In this document: positions 14,164-25,387 of the stretch, piece by piece
How positions within the stretch are numbered: the first letter of the stretch is position 1
Layout of the letters: every line of letters starts with the position of its first letter
From: Strigops habroptila
Lineage: Eukaryota; Chordata; Aves; Psittaciformes; Psittacidae
Length of the DNA stretch: 64,000 nt
Assembly: GCF_004027225.2 (NCBI RefSeq)
Contig: NC_044282.2
Coordinates: forward strand, 75,278,287 to 75,342,286
Direction of reading: 5' to 3'
Made by a program: the position numbers and the translations under genes
Notes under the pieces: generated by a model
Told to the model about the DNA's origin: nothing
The model's input: the letters and a program-made list of their open reading frames with translations, nothing else
Database searches by the model: none

Positions 14164-14617
14164 GGGCTGTATCCTCTCTCTGAGCACCCAGCTCTGGAGG
14201 ACATCAGCCCAAAGGCAGTGACATGTGTCCTTATTTGACCTCCAGCAGCATGTGTTACCCATTATCCTACGAGCTGCCAATAGCACGTTACATCAGCTCC
14301 CTCCCACCAGCACAGACCCCACAGAGCTGCTGCAAGTGTCTTGTCCAAGCCAAGACACATGGATCCCACTGGGAAAGTACAAGGACAACCAGGAAGCTCA
14401 GCTGGTGCCACCAGCAGCTCCCAGCACGCTGCTGTCTCAGCACCAGTTGCTATTTCACCTGGAAACATCCTGCTAAGAAGGGTGCTGCAGACCTGTTTAG
14501 ATGCCACCATCTCCGGGCGTTCCCCTTACACGCTGCCAGCTCAGTGCCTCATGCTCTCGTGGGAGCTGGCAGTCCAATTGGGGGATGTTCAAAGGATTTT
14601 GGGTGCGGAGGAGCACC

Positions 14618-14690
14618 CACGTGCACTGCCCATGAATGAGATAAGGGTGAGATCAGCTTGGGTTTATCTGCAGGAGATATAAACCTCCTC
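14618..14690. promoter_or_regulatory. E-box/GATA motif cluster
   Basis: CACGTG at 14618-14623, AGATAA at 14639-14644 and TTATCT at 14664-14669, with AGATAT nearby, in unique DNA. E-box plus GATA is a blood/endothelial motif pairing. Candidate only. Confidence 0.2.
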
Positions 14691-16415
14691 GGTTTGATAG
14701 GAGGTTGTTTTGAACATCGTGTATCACCGCGGCTGAGCAACTGCTCAGAAATAGGTGGAAAATCCACTTTTGGCTGCTGATGCTATAAAGCAGGAGGCAC
14801 TCAAAGCCCACGCTGACCCTGGGAGAGCTGCAAACTGCACGGCCAAGGAACAGAGCATCCTGCAGGGAATAACCCCCTGCGTGAGCACAAACACTGGCAC
14901 CGCCTCAAGCTCAGCCTCCTGATCTCATCTGCTGTCAGGAGGGCTCAAAACCTACCCAAATCCTCCCTCAGCTTCAGCCTGGGAGGTGCTTCAGTGCTGG
15001 GGAACAGCAACAACAGCAAGAACTTGACGAAGCTGCAGGGAGGGTTCCTCCATTAGAAACACCCATAAATCTTCCCCTTGCCCATAGAAACTAAGAAGGG
15101 AGGAGTGAAGCAAGATGCTGAGGCTCAGAGAGACGGGATGTTTGGGTGGGAACTGCTCCATCCTTCCCTCACTCCCTATTTCCTTCCATCCAGGTGGGAA
15201 TTCACTTGCTTCATCAAAAAAACACCTCTGCTGAGCAGTTACACTGGGATATAATAAGGGTTTTCCAAACACAGGGTAAGAGCACCAAAGGATAAAGCTC
15301 TCTGTAGAAGCTGGTTTTGAATGGGGGAGCAAAACACGCAGGAAATGGAGACAGGAGCCCACCTCTATCCCCAAGTCCGCTCCTCAATGCTTTGAGGCAC
15401 CACCGTCAGCCCTTCCACCCATTGATCACACATCTGTTGGGCCACGCATGCTTCATTAGTGAATAACAGGGATTTCGGAGCATTAAATGGCACCACAGGC
15501 TTTGGGTGCTGGGACGTCACATCTGCATTTACTTCACCACCATTAAACAGAAGCAGCATATTAAGGAAAGAAAGTACGGAAGTCGAGCACCACATTGACA
15601 CGTAGATACTAGAAAGCCCTTGTACTGCATGTGAATCCTGCCAGCTCATTCCAGTTGCACCCAGCTTATTCCATTTTACTTCTGCAAACACCTTTTCTTA
15701 GAGATTTAGCCCAAGATTCTAGTTTTAGGGTATTTTCATGTCTCCTTTAGCAAGATGCTGTTGCTATTTGCTCCTTGTGCTACCCAGAAACCAAACCACA
15801 CAGCCAGGAACCACCACCCAGGTCCTGTGCTCTTCTTTGCCACGTCCTGCAGACCATCAGTGCTGTGTCTAGGAAGAGGGAATTGCCACATCTTTTTGCA
15901 GTTAAGTTAAAGGCCAATATTGCGTGAACATGTTGACCTGCATTTTGCCAACACGTTGCATAAATACACATGCAAACACGACATTGATGTTGCTCTACAG
16001 CTTGGAGCCCATAGAAATACATGGCTGGGGCCCCGTTTCCCCTTAGTTTTCCCACACAGCACGTTCTCCAAGAGAACAAACCCAAATACCAACAACAAGC
16101 ATTTAACCAGCAACAGGCAACTCGCTCTCCAGTGGTCCCCAGCAAAGAAACTCCCCATCTCCATCATCACACACAAGCCTACCAAGGGAATGGCCAGATT
16201 GCTTCTCCTCAGCAGAGCCTGGTGCCCTCAGCTAGAGAGGGTGGCTCTGGGTTTGGGCTCTACCAACACAAACGCACTGCAGCCCTTTGTAGGTCACTGT
16301 GTGCCAGCCCAAGCCCTGACCATTGCTTTAAGGTCTGAAAAGCAAGACAAAGAGCCTGGCTCCTCAACACCTTCAATGCCACAGCAGAAGCCTGGGTGCA
16401 GCATCCAGGATGCAC

Positions 16416-16540
16416 CATAGAATCATGGAATAGTTTGGGTTGGATAGACCTTCAAAGCTTATCTAGCCCAACCCACATCCAGCCTGGACTTGAATGTCTC
16501 TAGGGATGGTGCATCCATCACCTCTCTGGGCACTCAGTCC
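16416..16540 (-). mobile_element. CR1 fragment, third variant
   Basis: Tail complement ccatagaatcatggaatagt, then TTGGATAGACCTTCAAAGC and GACTTGAATGTCTCTAGGG. It diverges clearly from the main family, so it is an older or different CR1 subfamily. Confidence 0.75.
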
Positions 16541-17009
16541 TGGAGCAATCTCCACCAAAACACCGTAGGAATTCCCAACCAGCAGCTACAGCACCACCAG
16601 ACTGAGATAAAAACACCTCTGAGAAGCTTCACCAAAGCATTTTGCAATACTTCACCCATTTCATCCCATACCTGCTGTAGCAGAGCCTGCAGGAACTCTT
16701 CTGGAGTCTGTAGGACCAACATACATTGGGTTTGGAGCAACAAACAGCACAGAGATCCTCACAGCTCAAACTCTCAAAAGAGCAGCATTGGGGGAGCAGC
16801 CAGTGAAATAGCTGTAGTTGGATGAGCCTGATGCCCATCAAGCCCTGAGGAGCACAGTAGGAGCTGCCTAATCCCCATCACCTGGGGAAGGGGCTTCACT
16901 CAGGTGCAGCCACTCAAGGAAACCCAACCCTGTGCTGGCCACAGCCAGGGGCTCTGCTGCCCGTTGTGTTGGTGTTGTGTCTGGGAGCACATGTGCTCAT
17001 TGTGAAACC

Positions 17010-17186
17010 CTGGCACAGACTTTTCCCAGAGAAGCTGTGGCTGCCCCATCCCTGGCAGTGTTCAAGGCCAGGTTGGACACAGGGGCTTGGAGCAACCTGC
17101 TCTAGTGGAAGGTGTCCCTGCCCATGGCAGGGGGCTGGAGCTGGAGGAGCTTTAAGGTCCCTTCCAACACAAACCATTCCATGATC
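17010..17186 (+). mobile_element. CR1 fragment, main family
   Basis: 177 bp in plus orientation from TGGCACAGACTTTTCCC to the tail CCATTCCATGATCT. Confidence 0.88.
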
Positions 17187-17762
17187 TCAGCCATTAGCAA
17201 GCCAGGAGCAGCTGGGTCGGCTCCTCAGTTGAACCCTGCACATTCAAGCCCTGCAGAGTTTATCACAGCTCAAGGAATGATGTTATCCATGTGAGCAGAT
17301 GCAGTGAGGTCTCCCCCAGCCACGCCGGGTGGAAAACACGCTCTTTTGGCTTGAGGACAGTGAGTTCATCCAAAGGGGCAGAGCGCAAGGGGTGAGCAGC
17401 AACACGAGCTTTACTTAACCACTGAAAGGAAGCAGCAGCCCCCAAGATTTCTCTGTGTAGGGGTTTGAAGCGCTGTGTTCGTGCCGCTGCACTCTCCTTG
17501 CTGGCCCCCATCCCACGTGCTTCACATCCCTGCTGCCCTCAGCTTGTTAAAGCAGGAGCCATCCCAAACATGTGGCTGTAAGCTAATGATGCTGCGGGTG
17601 AGAGGAGGAGGAGGATGCTCAATAACAGCAATCATTCTCGGTCCCTTGGGAGAGTCATGCTCTAGAAAGCAAACAGTGATACGTTGGGGCAAGGGGAAGG
17701 GCAAGACAGAGATTGTGGGCTCTGATCATTCTGTTCACTAAATGGGAATTAAAAGCAAATCT

Positions 17763-17849
17763 TTATCTGTGGAGCATGGGACCTGGGGAGATGCAGATAA
17801 CGCAGCTCCATTGTGTTATCTCCATCCGAGAGATGGAAGAGCCCACGTG
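17763..17849. promoter_or_regulatory. Second E-box/GATA motif cluster
   Basis: TTATCT at 17763-17768, AGATAA at 17795-17800, TTATCT at 17816-17821 and CACGTG at 17844-17849 within 90 bp of unique DNA, about 5 kb upstream of CD93. Candidate only. Confidence 0.25.
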
Positions 17850-18061
17850 AGCTATGGGGCTTTCATGCCTTTCTCTTAATTCCCCCCTTCCTGCTAAATA
17901 AACAAGCAAGAACCTTAAGAAGGAGAATCAGATGTCCACACAAAGAGATTAATTACATTAATCTACCCTAAAGAAGCCCACTCCTTCCAGGGAGTGATAC
18001 AGCCCCAGGTTTGGTGGGACTGGAACCACATCCCTGACATCTTCGTTCCTTCTTTAAATAG

Positions 18062-18182
18062 TATAGAATCCCAGACTGCTTTGGGTTGGAAGGGACCTTA
18101 AAACTCCTCCAGTTCCAACCCCCTGCCATAGGCAGGGACACCTTCCACTAGAGCAGGTTTCTCCAAGCCCCATCCAACCTTC
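18062..18182 (-). mobile_element. CR1 fragment, main family
   Basis: About 120 bp, tail complement through GAGCAGGTTTCTCCAAGCC. Confidence 0.85.
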
Positions 18183-19120
18183 CAACCATGCTCCAAAACC
18201 AGCAGAGCCTGTAAATAAATCACAGTGTTGTAGGACAGGGGATGCAGCCCCATGTCCTCATCCACTGTCAAACGCTTTCCTGCCCTTCAGGTTCTGAGCA
18301 TCCCCACCCCAGCACCCCCCTTTTACCCAGGCCCCCCCATCCCATTGCTGCACCTCGCAGGGGCAGATCCTCCACAGCACAGAGGGAAAGGCAGGACAAA
18401 CAAACAGAGCAGCATGATCTGGCCCCAGCCTTGGGATAAAAGCACTGTTTCTTTGCCAGGCGGGAGAAGCCGGTGAGGCTCCCGGGAGAGGGAAGTGCTC
18501 TCTTCATGGGGCTGCCTTTCATGTGGGCTGCTGATAACGTCTTATTGTAACAACCCGTTGCTGTTCAAAAGCATCCAGATGCTGGTGAGTGTGGGGTTTG
18601 CATAGTCTGATGCAGAAATGGCTCCGTGGGCCCAATGCCCAAAGATGATGCTCTGCAGCATAACTGCATCTCTGAGGCTCTGTGGTCCATCTGCTCCAGA
18701 ATAAACCAGAAGACCCCTGGTGATGGTCCCATCCTTGCCTGGTCCTGTCTGGCTGCTCATGCTCCTCCTTCTGCCATCAGCAGTGGTTTTTTGCAGTGTA
18801 TCTTCTATCCCAGCAGGGAATGTACGCTGTGTTGGTGCCTCATGAGCTGTTTTAACACAGAGCGAGGTGGAAACACCTCCTGCCCCTCCACTGAGGCCCT
18901 GGTTTGTTACAGCCGCTTATTGAAATGAACAGCACTAAAAGAAGGTCTCAAAAAAATAATTACCACTAAAAAACGTGAAACTGTTCTTATAAAGTTGGTT
19001 TTGTTGCACTGATTCGCAGGGCGTGTTGTGCTTTCTCTGCATAAAGGTCCCTGCAAAACTCCTGGGAGGATTTGCAGAGCGTGGTATTCCTTAGGCAGAA
19101 TTGGGAGAACCTACTCTTAG

Positions 19121-19275
19121 GATGCCCCATCCCTGGCAGTGTTCAAGGCCAGGTTGGACACAGGGGCTTGGAGCAACCTGCTCTAGTGGAAGGTGTCCCT
19201 GCCCGTGGCAGGGGTTGGATCTGGATGAGCTTTAAGGTCCCTTCAACACAAACCAGGCTGGGATTTCATGATTCT
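19121..19275 (+). mobile_element. CR1 fragment, left arm of an inverted pair
   Basis: 155 bp in plus orientation from GATGCCCCATCCCTGGCAG to the tail TTTCATGATTCT. It is the near-complement of 19484-19640 across an AT-rich spacer. Confidence 0.88.
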
Positions 19276-19483
19276 CCTGTAGCCTAAAGGGAATTCTGAT
19301 ATACCTGTTGATAAAATTACATAGAATAAGGTTTAAAATCTGTATATGCAGTACGCATATGTGTTTGTGTGCAATATTGTGTTATATATATAAATATCTT
19401 GTGGTTTTTATATATATAAATAAATAGTATATGTATTTCCTACAAAGACAAGTATTGCACTAGCGAATAAAACATGGCACCAT
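19276..19483. repeat. AT-rich spacer with TATATA runs
   Basis: About 208 bp, strongly AT-rich, with TTATATATATAAATATC and TTTATATATATAAATAAATA; it separates two inverted CR1 copies. Confidence 0.75.
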
Positions 19484-19985
19484 GTCACAGAATCCTAGAA
19501 TCCCAGCCTGGTTTGGGCTGAAGAGATCTTAAAGCTCATCCAGCTCCAACCCCAGCCACGGGCAGGGACACCTTCCACTAGAGCAGGTTGCTCCAAGCCC
19601 CTGTGTCCAACCTGGCCTTGAACACTGCCAGGGATGGGGCAGCCACAGCTTCTCTGGGAAAAGTCTGTGCCAGCGCCTCAGCACCCTCACAGGGAAGAGC
19701 TTCTGCCTCAGAGCTCACCTCAATCTCCCTTCTGGCAGGTTAAAGCCATTCCCCTTGGCCTGTCCCTCCAGGCCCTTGTCCAAAGCCCCTCTCCAGGTTT
19801 CCTGGAGCCCCTTTAGGCCCTGGAGCTGCTCTAAGGTCTCCCCTTAAGGAGCCTTCTCTTCTCCAGGCTGCCCCAGCCCAGCTCTCTCAGCCTGGCTCCA
19901 GAGCAGAGCTGCTCCAGCCCTTGCAGCAGCTCCGGGGCCTCCTCTGGCCTCGCTCCAGCAGCTCCACGTCCCCCCTGTGCTGTTG
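19484..19985 (-). mobile_element. CR1 fragment, right arm of an inverted pair
   Basis: About 500 bp, tail complement to the CCTCTGGCCTCGCTCCAGC block; one of the longest main-family copies here. Confidence 0.9.
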
Positions 19986-20309
19986 GATGCACGACTCACA
20001 CACAAACCCCGTTCCCCATCCCAGGACCCTGCCCACTGCTCCGGGCCCCGCTGCTCGCCCTGGGAGCGGTGGTTCACTGCACGGCACCGGCCGACGCGAT
20101 GTCCTTGAGGACGTCCCCAGAGGAAGCCCAGTTCCTTCTATTCTTCTCTGGCTGCTGCTGGCGCAGGTGTCCCCCCCCCCAGCACCATTGTCCCTTGTCC
20201 CAGCCTTGGGGCTTTGCACAAACAGTCTGATGTCAAGCAGACGGTGCATGTTTCCTTCTTTGGCCTTGGAGAAACACTGTTTAACCAGCTCCTTCAGCAA
20301 GCTATTTAA

Positions 20310-20357
20310 TTCCTTTAATTTAATTTTATATATATATTTATATATATATGTATTTAA
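20310..20357. repeat. TA-rich simple repeat
   Basis: TTTAATTTTATATATATAT, then TTATATATATATGTATTTA; a low-complexity patch in unique sequence. Confidence 0.75.
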
Positions 20358-21101
20358 GTGCGGTTTTCCACTCAGCAGGATTTCTGCTTGCCAGAAGATA
20401 ATTTGCTTGTGATTATTATCCGAAACATGGTATTTAAAGACATATTCAGCCCTGGGGGTTGAGAAACAAACCCCCCTTTTAACTTAGGAACTGAGACATG
20501 ATCGATTTTCAAGTGGGAACATCAGCCCAGCTGAGGAGAAAATGTAAAAAGCCTGGCGTATTTAACAGAAACAATAGAATCTTGGTGTATTTTTAAGTTA
20601 CTCTCTTGCAAAACCGGGGGTATAAATATTAGCATAAGCTTTGCAGATGAAGATCCCACTAAAAATGTGGTGGGGGAGGATTTCTGTCCATGAAATTGCA
20701 ACCAGCAGTGAACAGCTCTAGCAGGAACATCCAAACAGTGATTGGGGGGAAAAAAACCCCTAAGCCCAAACTAACCCCAAGCCAAAACTAAAGGCACTGG
20801 GAAAAGCTGTTAGTTATACCCTTGCAAATCAAAGGCAAGGATCTGACACTGTGGTCTTCAAAGACTTCTCTTCCCAGGGACACGAACCCTTTCTTTTAGC
20901 TGCTTTGCACTCACACACGTCCCAGTGAAGGACATCACCACCAGTTCATTAGTTACTCGGGTGGAATGACCTCAGATACGCGCCTTGGGATGATTTTTAA
21001 CTATTCTTGGTGTTGTCCATAGCCCCAGCTTGGAAATATCTGGAGGAGCTATAGTTAGAAATGACAGTTTTTTGTCCATGGAATTTGGCTGAGTAAAAAC
21101 C

Positions 21102-21140
21102 CCATAGAATCCTAGAATGGTTTGGGATGGAAAATGCTCA
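21102..21140 (-). mobile_element. CR1 tail scrap
   Basis: Only about 40 bp with the tail complement (ccatagaatcctagaatgg) and TTTGGGATGG. It is the only CR1 trace between 19986 and 32016. Confidence 0.5.
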
Positions 21141-22132
21141 TTTGAGTTCCTGAAATCACTTGTCGTTGAGCCCTCAGCTCGTCTGGGGCTGGAAAGAGAA
21201 AACACTGGCAGTGTTTTTGTAAGAGCACAGACACGTACTGCCCAAGCAGAAAGGAAATGCTTTTGTGTTGAGCTCTCTTGCTTTGGGCAAGTCCAAGAAA
21301 ATCCCTCCTGTTTCTTTCAGTAGGAAATTCGGAATAAAACCAACTCAAAATGGCACGAAAGGGTTTTTTCCCTTCCAAGGCAGTATTTCAGCGTGGCTGC
21401 TGACCCAAAACGCTCCAGTTTTTGACTGTTAGCTATTGATCCCTGCATCTTATTCTCAGCTCAGATAGGAATGACACCTCTGTGCCACCTAAATGATGCT
21501 TCTCTCTCTGTTAGTGAGGCTGGTGACATCCAGTAGCTTGGGGTGCAGGAGAGGTTGGTGAAGGGGTTCCAGCTCCTGTCCCCTCCTCCTTTGCATCCAA
21601 GCTCTTTGCAACCCCCAGATGTGCCAAGACCCAAACCCCAGCACCAGTCCCTGCTGCTGGCCAGAGAACCAAAGCGCTTCAGGGAAAATCTGAGGAAGAA
21701 CAACAGAAGTCCATAGTCTTCAGTATTGGGATTTTGGGAAACGTTTATATTCAGGGCGTAAAGGAAGGAAGAGAACATGGGGGCTCCTTGTTTCAGATGC
21801 TCGGTTGGAGTGCTGTGACTCACTACCAGCACACAAAACCCCCCAGATAAATCACCAAATAGGCAGGTTACTGGAATGAACATTGAATTACTGCTGATGA
21901 CGGATGCCTGCTAAGCAGAAGCAGATAAGACAGACCCCCAGGTCAAGGGCTTAACGCCTGAACTAGCTGTTGCAAGAGGGAGGCTCCAAGAGAAGGAACT
22001 GGGGATGCAGAAGGGCGGGCGGACCATCAGCAAGGGAACTGGGATCAGATTTTCTTAAGCTCAGCTTTTTGCTCACTTGCTACCCCCTGCCCTGCACTGC
22101 CAGGTTCTGATGACTGTGCAGATGAACAGAAG

Positions 22133-22171
22133 TATTTCAATTCCAATTTCAATTTCAATTTCAGTTTCAAC
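22133..22171. repeat. AATTTC hexamer microsatellite
   Basis: About six imperfect units of TTTCAA/AATTTC in unique sequence upstream of CD93. Confidence 0.8.
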
Positions 22172-22935
22172 CACGCTGCTAGAATGGGTTTGGATCCCAA
22201 AGCACTGGTGCGAGAAGCTGCTTCGAGCCCTTTCAGGGGCTTTTGCAACATGGATATTTGTTTAAACATCACAGAGTGTCATATTAATGCTGTTGCCCTT
22301 TCTCTGCAGGGCCACCAACATCCTCCAGACCCAGCTGATCCTCTGCACCACACCAGCTTGGGGTCAAGTGATGAAAGAGTTATTACCATGGAGCATCACA
22401 GCGTCAGCCCTCAGCAGTGATTCTGGGGCAGTGGCCGGCCAGCGCTAACCCCAGCACAGAGGGTTTGCTCCGGACAGCATCGGGAGCTTGGCTCTGTCCG
22501 GGCAGCCTGGACCTTCCCACGACCTAACTCCTATTTCAGCGCTTGTCCAGCTATTTAAAGCGCATGAAGAAGGGGAAAAATGCACTGGAAAAGTAGCCAA
22601 ACGTTCAGTTTCTGTTGGAGGCCGATAGCAAGGGATCCCACGGCTCTTTATTTGTTTAGGTTTGATTTTTTTTTTTCCCCTTTTAGCAATACATGCTTGA
22701 AAACTATCAGGCCCTATTAAGGGTTAGAAAAACCATCTGCTGCGTGAGCAAGTAGCTCAAGCCCTCGAAACCCAAACCAAAAAGGAACACGGCTGGTTTT
22801 AACTTCAGAATAGCGTTGCCAGCCCCTTCGCAGGCAAAGCTTTAGGATGGGAGCGAGGAGGGAAAGAGGAAGACAGCGAGGCGACCGCCACCAAGCAGCG
22901 AGCCGCACCACGCTACAGGAAACCATAGCCTCCGG

Positions 22936-22958
22936 TGATAAATAGGAGACCCGGAAGC
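22936..22958 (+). promoter_or_regulatory. Probable CD93 core promoter (TATA-like plus ETS motif)
   Basis: A TATA-like TGATAAATAG at 22936-22945 lies about 110 bp upstream of the CD93 ATG. It is followed by a consensus ETS motif CCGGAAGC at 22951-22958, with another ETS core (AGGAA) near 22917. ETS factors drive endothelial and myeloid genes, which fits CD93. From about 22975 the DNA becomes CpG-rich and stays so through the coding region. The transcription start is inferred at about 22965-22975, giving a 5'UTR of about 80 nt. Confidence 0.45.
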
Positions 22959-23052
22959 ACAGGATGCACGTAGGGCGAGCGCGGCAGGACGAGGGGATGT
23001 GAGCCGGCGGCTGTCGAGTCCCCCCCGTCCGTGCGTCCGTCCGTGCAGCGGG

Positions 23053-24747
23053 ATGGATGTCACCCGGCTGCTGGCGCTGCTGGTGCTGGTGGTGCCGGTG
23101 CCCGGCGAGGAGGAGGCCGCGGTGCTGTGCGCCGGTACCGCCTGCTACACGCTGCACCGCGCCAAGCTGGACTGGAGCAGCGCGCAGGAGCGCTGCCGGC
23201 TCAACGGCGGCAACCTGGCCCCGGTGCGCAGCGACGGCGAGGCCGCGCGGCTGCGGGACCTGCTGGCGGCCGCCGGCTGGACGGGCCCGGCCTGGATCGG
23301 GCTGTCGCTGCTGCGGGGCCGCTGCGTGCAGCCGCAGGAGCCGCTGCGGGGCTTCGCATGGGCGGCGGGCGGCGAGCACGGCAACTACTCGTCGTGGCTG
23401 TCGGAGCCCGCCGTGACCTGCCTGAGCTCCCGCTGCGTCAGCCTGCGGCCCGCGGGCTGGGCCGACGGCCCCTGCCGGGCCCCGCTGCCCGCCTTCCTCT
23501 GCAAGTTCATCTTCCAGGGCATGTGCGGGCCGCTGCCGCTGGCCGCGCTGCACCGCGTCACCTACAGCACCCCGTTCGGCGTGCGCAGCGCCCGCCTGGC
23601 CGCGGCCCCCTTCGGCACGCTGGCCGAGGCGCAGTGCGACGGCAGCCACGGCGCGGCCTTCGCCGTCTGCAAGGGGACGATGGAGGGGGGCGGCTTCGCC
23701 TGGCACCCCCCCGGTCCGCTCTGCCCCACCGCCTGCGCCCACAGCAACGGGGGCTGCCAGCAGCGCTGCCTGGAGGAGCCGGGGCAGCCCCCGCGCTGTG
23801 CCTGCCATCCCGGACACGTCCTGGCTCCCGACATGGTGTCCTGCGTGCCCGAGGATGCCTGCAACCCCAACCCCTGCCAGGGGACGTGCCGCGGCCATCC
23901 CGGGGGCTTCGAGTGCGGCTGCGAGGAGGGATACACCCTGGCGCCCGATGGACGAAGCTGCGTGGATATAGACGAGTGCCTGGCCGGGCCCTGCCAACAC
24001 GAGTGCTACAACACGGCCGGCAGCTTCGTTTGCCTCTGCCGGCCCGGCTACCAGCCAGAGGCGCCAGGTAGCCCCCTCTGCAGCGATGAGGATGAGTGTG
24101 CCCGGCCTGGCGTCTGCCCCCAGCTCTGCATCAACGTCCCCGGCTCCTTCCAATGCGCCTGCCGGCCCGGCTACAAGCGCCAGCCCGGGAGCAGCGATGC
24201 CTGCCTGGACGTGGATGAGTGCCTGCAGGATCCCTGCCCCGGGCTGTGCCGCAACCTGCCTGGCAGCTACGAGTGCCTCTGCCCACCCGGCTTCCTCCTG
24301 GAGGAGGATGGACACGGCTGCCGCCCTGCACCCACCGCCGCAGAGGAGCCCGCGGGGGTCTCCAGCAGCACCCCGAGGACCACGGGCATCCCACGGACCA
24401 TGGGCATCCCTCAGACCACGGGCATCTCCCGGACCACGGGCACCCCATGGACCACGAGCATCCCTCACACCACAGGCATCCCCACTGGGACAACGCCACT
24501 GCCTCCCACAGCAGTAGGGTCAGCTCCCGGCGCCGAGCACAGCGCCGATGGCCCCAGGCTGCTCCTCTACTACATCCTGGGCAGCCTGGTAGCCATCCTG
24601 CTGCTGCTGGCCTTCGCCCTGGTCCTGGTGGCTTGCAGGAGGAGGGAGGCCAGGAAGGAGAAGCGGCCGGCTAAGAGCGCGGCCGACAACTACTGCTGGG
24701 TGCCTGAGCAGCCGGAGAGCCGTGGGGCAGGCGGTGAGCGCAGGTAA
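23053..24747 (+). CDS. CD93: CD93 (complement C1q receptor-like endothelial/myeloid glycoprotein)
   Basis: Type I membrane glycoprotein of endothelium and myeloid cells, known in mammals to act in cell adhesion, angiogenesis and clearance of dying cells. The open frame gives 564 aa (human 652). The ATG at 23053 has G at -3 and +4 and begins a hydrophobic signal peptide (residues 1-18); the frame stays open upstream only through a GTG. Domains: C-type-lectin-like domain about 26-150 with WIGL and the closing DGPC...FLCKF signature; a Cys-containing linker; five EGF modules about 228-423, the last three with calcium-binding D-x-D-E-C starts; a Thr-rich hexapeptide mucin stalk 443-481; membrane helix about 503-527; basic tail 529 onward. 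The tail carries AADNYCWVPEQPESR, nearly the human tail motif AADSYSWVPERAESR. The stop at 24745 overlaps splice-donor-like sequence, so the true C-terminus may lie in a second exon, as in human. Identity is secure; the last few residues are not. Confidence 0.95.
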   Translation: MDVTRLLALLVLVVPVPGEEEAAVLCAGTACYTLHRAKLDWSSAQERCRLNGGNLAPVRSDGEAARLRDLLAAAGWTGPAWIGLSLLRGRCVQPQEPLRGFAWAAGGEHGNYSSWLSEPAVTCLSSRCVSLRPAGWADGPCRAPLPAFLCKFIFQGMCGPLPLAALHRVTYSTPFGVRSARLAAAPFGTLAEAQCDGSHGAAFAVCKGTMEGGGFAWHPPGPLCPTACAHSNGGCQQRCLEEPGQPPRCACHPGHVLAPDMVSCVPEDACNPNPCQGTCRGHPGGFECGCEEGYTLAPDGRSCVDIDECLAGPCQHECYNTAGSFVCLCRPGYQPEAPGSPLCSDEDECARPGVCPQLCINVPGSFQCACRPGYKRQPGSSDACLDVDECLQDPCPGLCRNLPGSYECLCPPGFLLEEDGHGCRPAPTAAEEPAGVSSSTPRTTGIPRTMGIPQTTGISRTTGTPWTTSIPHTTGIPTGTTPLPPTAVGSAPGAEHSADGPRLLLYYILGSLVAILLLLAFALVLVACRRREARKEKRPAKSAADNYCWVPEQPESRGAGGERR

Positions 24748-25387
24748 CAGCGCCCGGGGCAGCGAAGGGGGAGGAAAAGCCTCCACGCGACAGAGCTGGT
24801 TTGCAAATGGAAAAAAGAAGGAAAAGGATGGGGAAAGGGGGGAGGGGGGAGGGGTTGATGCTGTCTGTTCAACACGGGATTGCATGTCCGAGAGCCTGTC
24901 CTGGGGTTCCTCGTGAACCGGGAGCTGATCTCCCCCACAAAGGCAGCGCTGGTGGGAAGGCAGATGGAATGTGTCCTGTGGTTTATAGATCAGCGCTGCT
25001 CCTCTGAGGGAAGGGATAACAGGGACAGTGCTTGAGGTGAAAGTGAATGGGGTTGAATTTGCCTGCCAGGGCTGCTCCTCAGCTCTGCAGAACCTCACTG
25101 CGCTTAAAAATAGCAAATTAAAAAGACTGATTTTTCTTCCTAAAGGAAAACAGTTCACATCGGTTTTCATTTGTTCACATTTCACAGGTTCTCCCTGTGT
25201 TTGAAATGCTGAGATGCAAAAGCAGCAGCTTCCCTGCCCTGTCCTTGCAGCCCCCCCCAATCCTTTGCCATCCCCAAAGCACTGCCAGTCCCCCCATCGC
25301 CTGCCTGGCAGTGGCCAGCCTGCATTCATCCCTTGGGTTTGCCTTGTCCTCCTTGAAACGAGTCTGAATCCGCCTGTGTTTCCCCAG

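Larger units (their letters stand above)
1..22840. other. Left intergenic region upstream of CD93
   Basis: Apart from the CR1 copies, simple repeats and motif clusters listed separately, I see no gene here. Reading frames are short, have no domain or codon-usage signal and mostly overlap CR1. Stretches without any recognised element include 1-603, 1872-3719, 5842-9517, 9968-11738, 12001-13869, 14164-16415 and 19986-22132. The block 5095-5185 has GATA and forkhead-like motifs (CTTATCT, TGTTTATG, ATAAACAA) but nothing stronger. Confidence 0.7.

Noticed and set aside
22999-23052. Upstream extension of the CD93 frame from a GTG, and of THBD from a TTG at 33948
   Set aside because: Both extensions lack an ATG. 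The ATGs at 23053 and 33981 have good Kozak context and start directly with a signal peptide.
23031-24071. 346-codon plus-strand frame overlapping CD93
   Set aside because: Out-of-frame reading of the same GC-rich exon; Arg/Ala/Gly-rich composition.
22717-24468. 583-codon open frame on the minus strand across CD93
   Set aside because: It is the shadow of the GC-rich CD93 coding sequence. The protein is Ala/Gly/Arg-rich low complexity with no domain, while the sense frame is a clear CD93.
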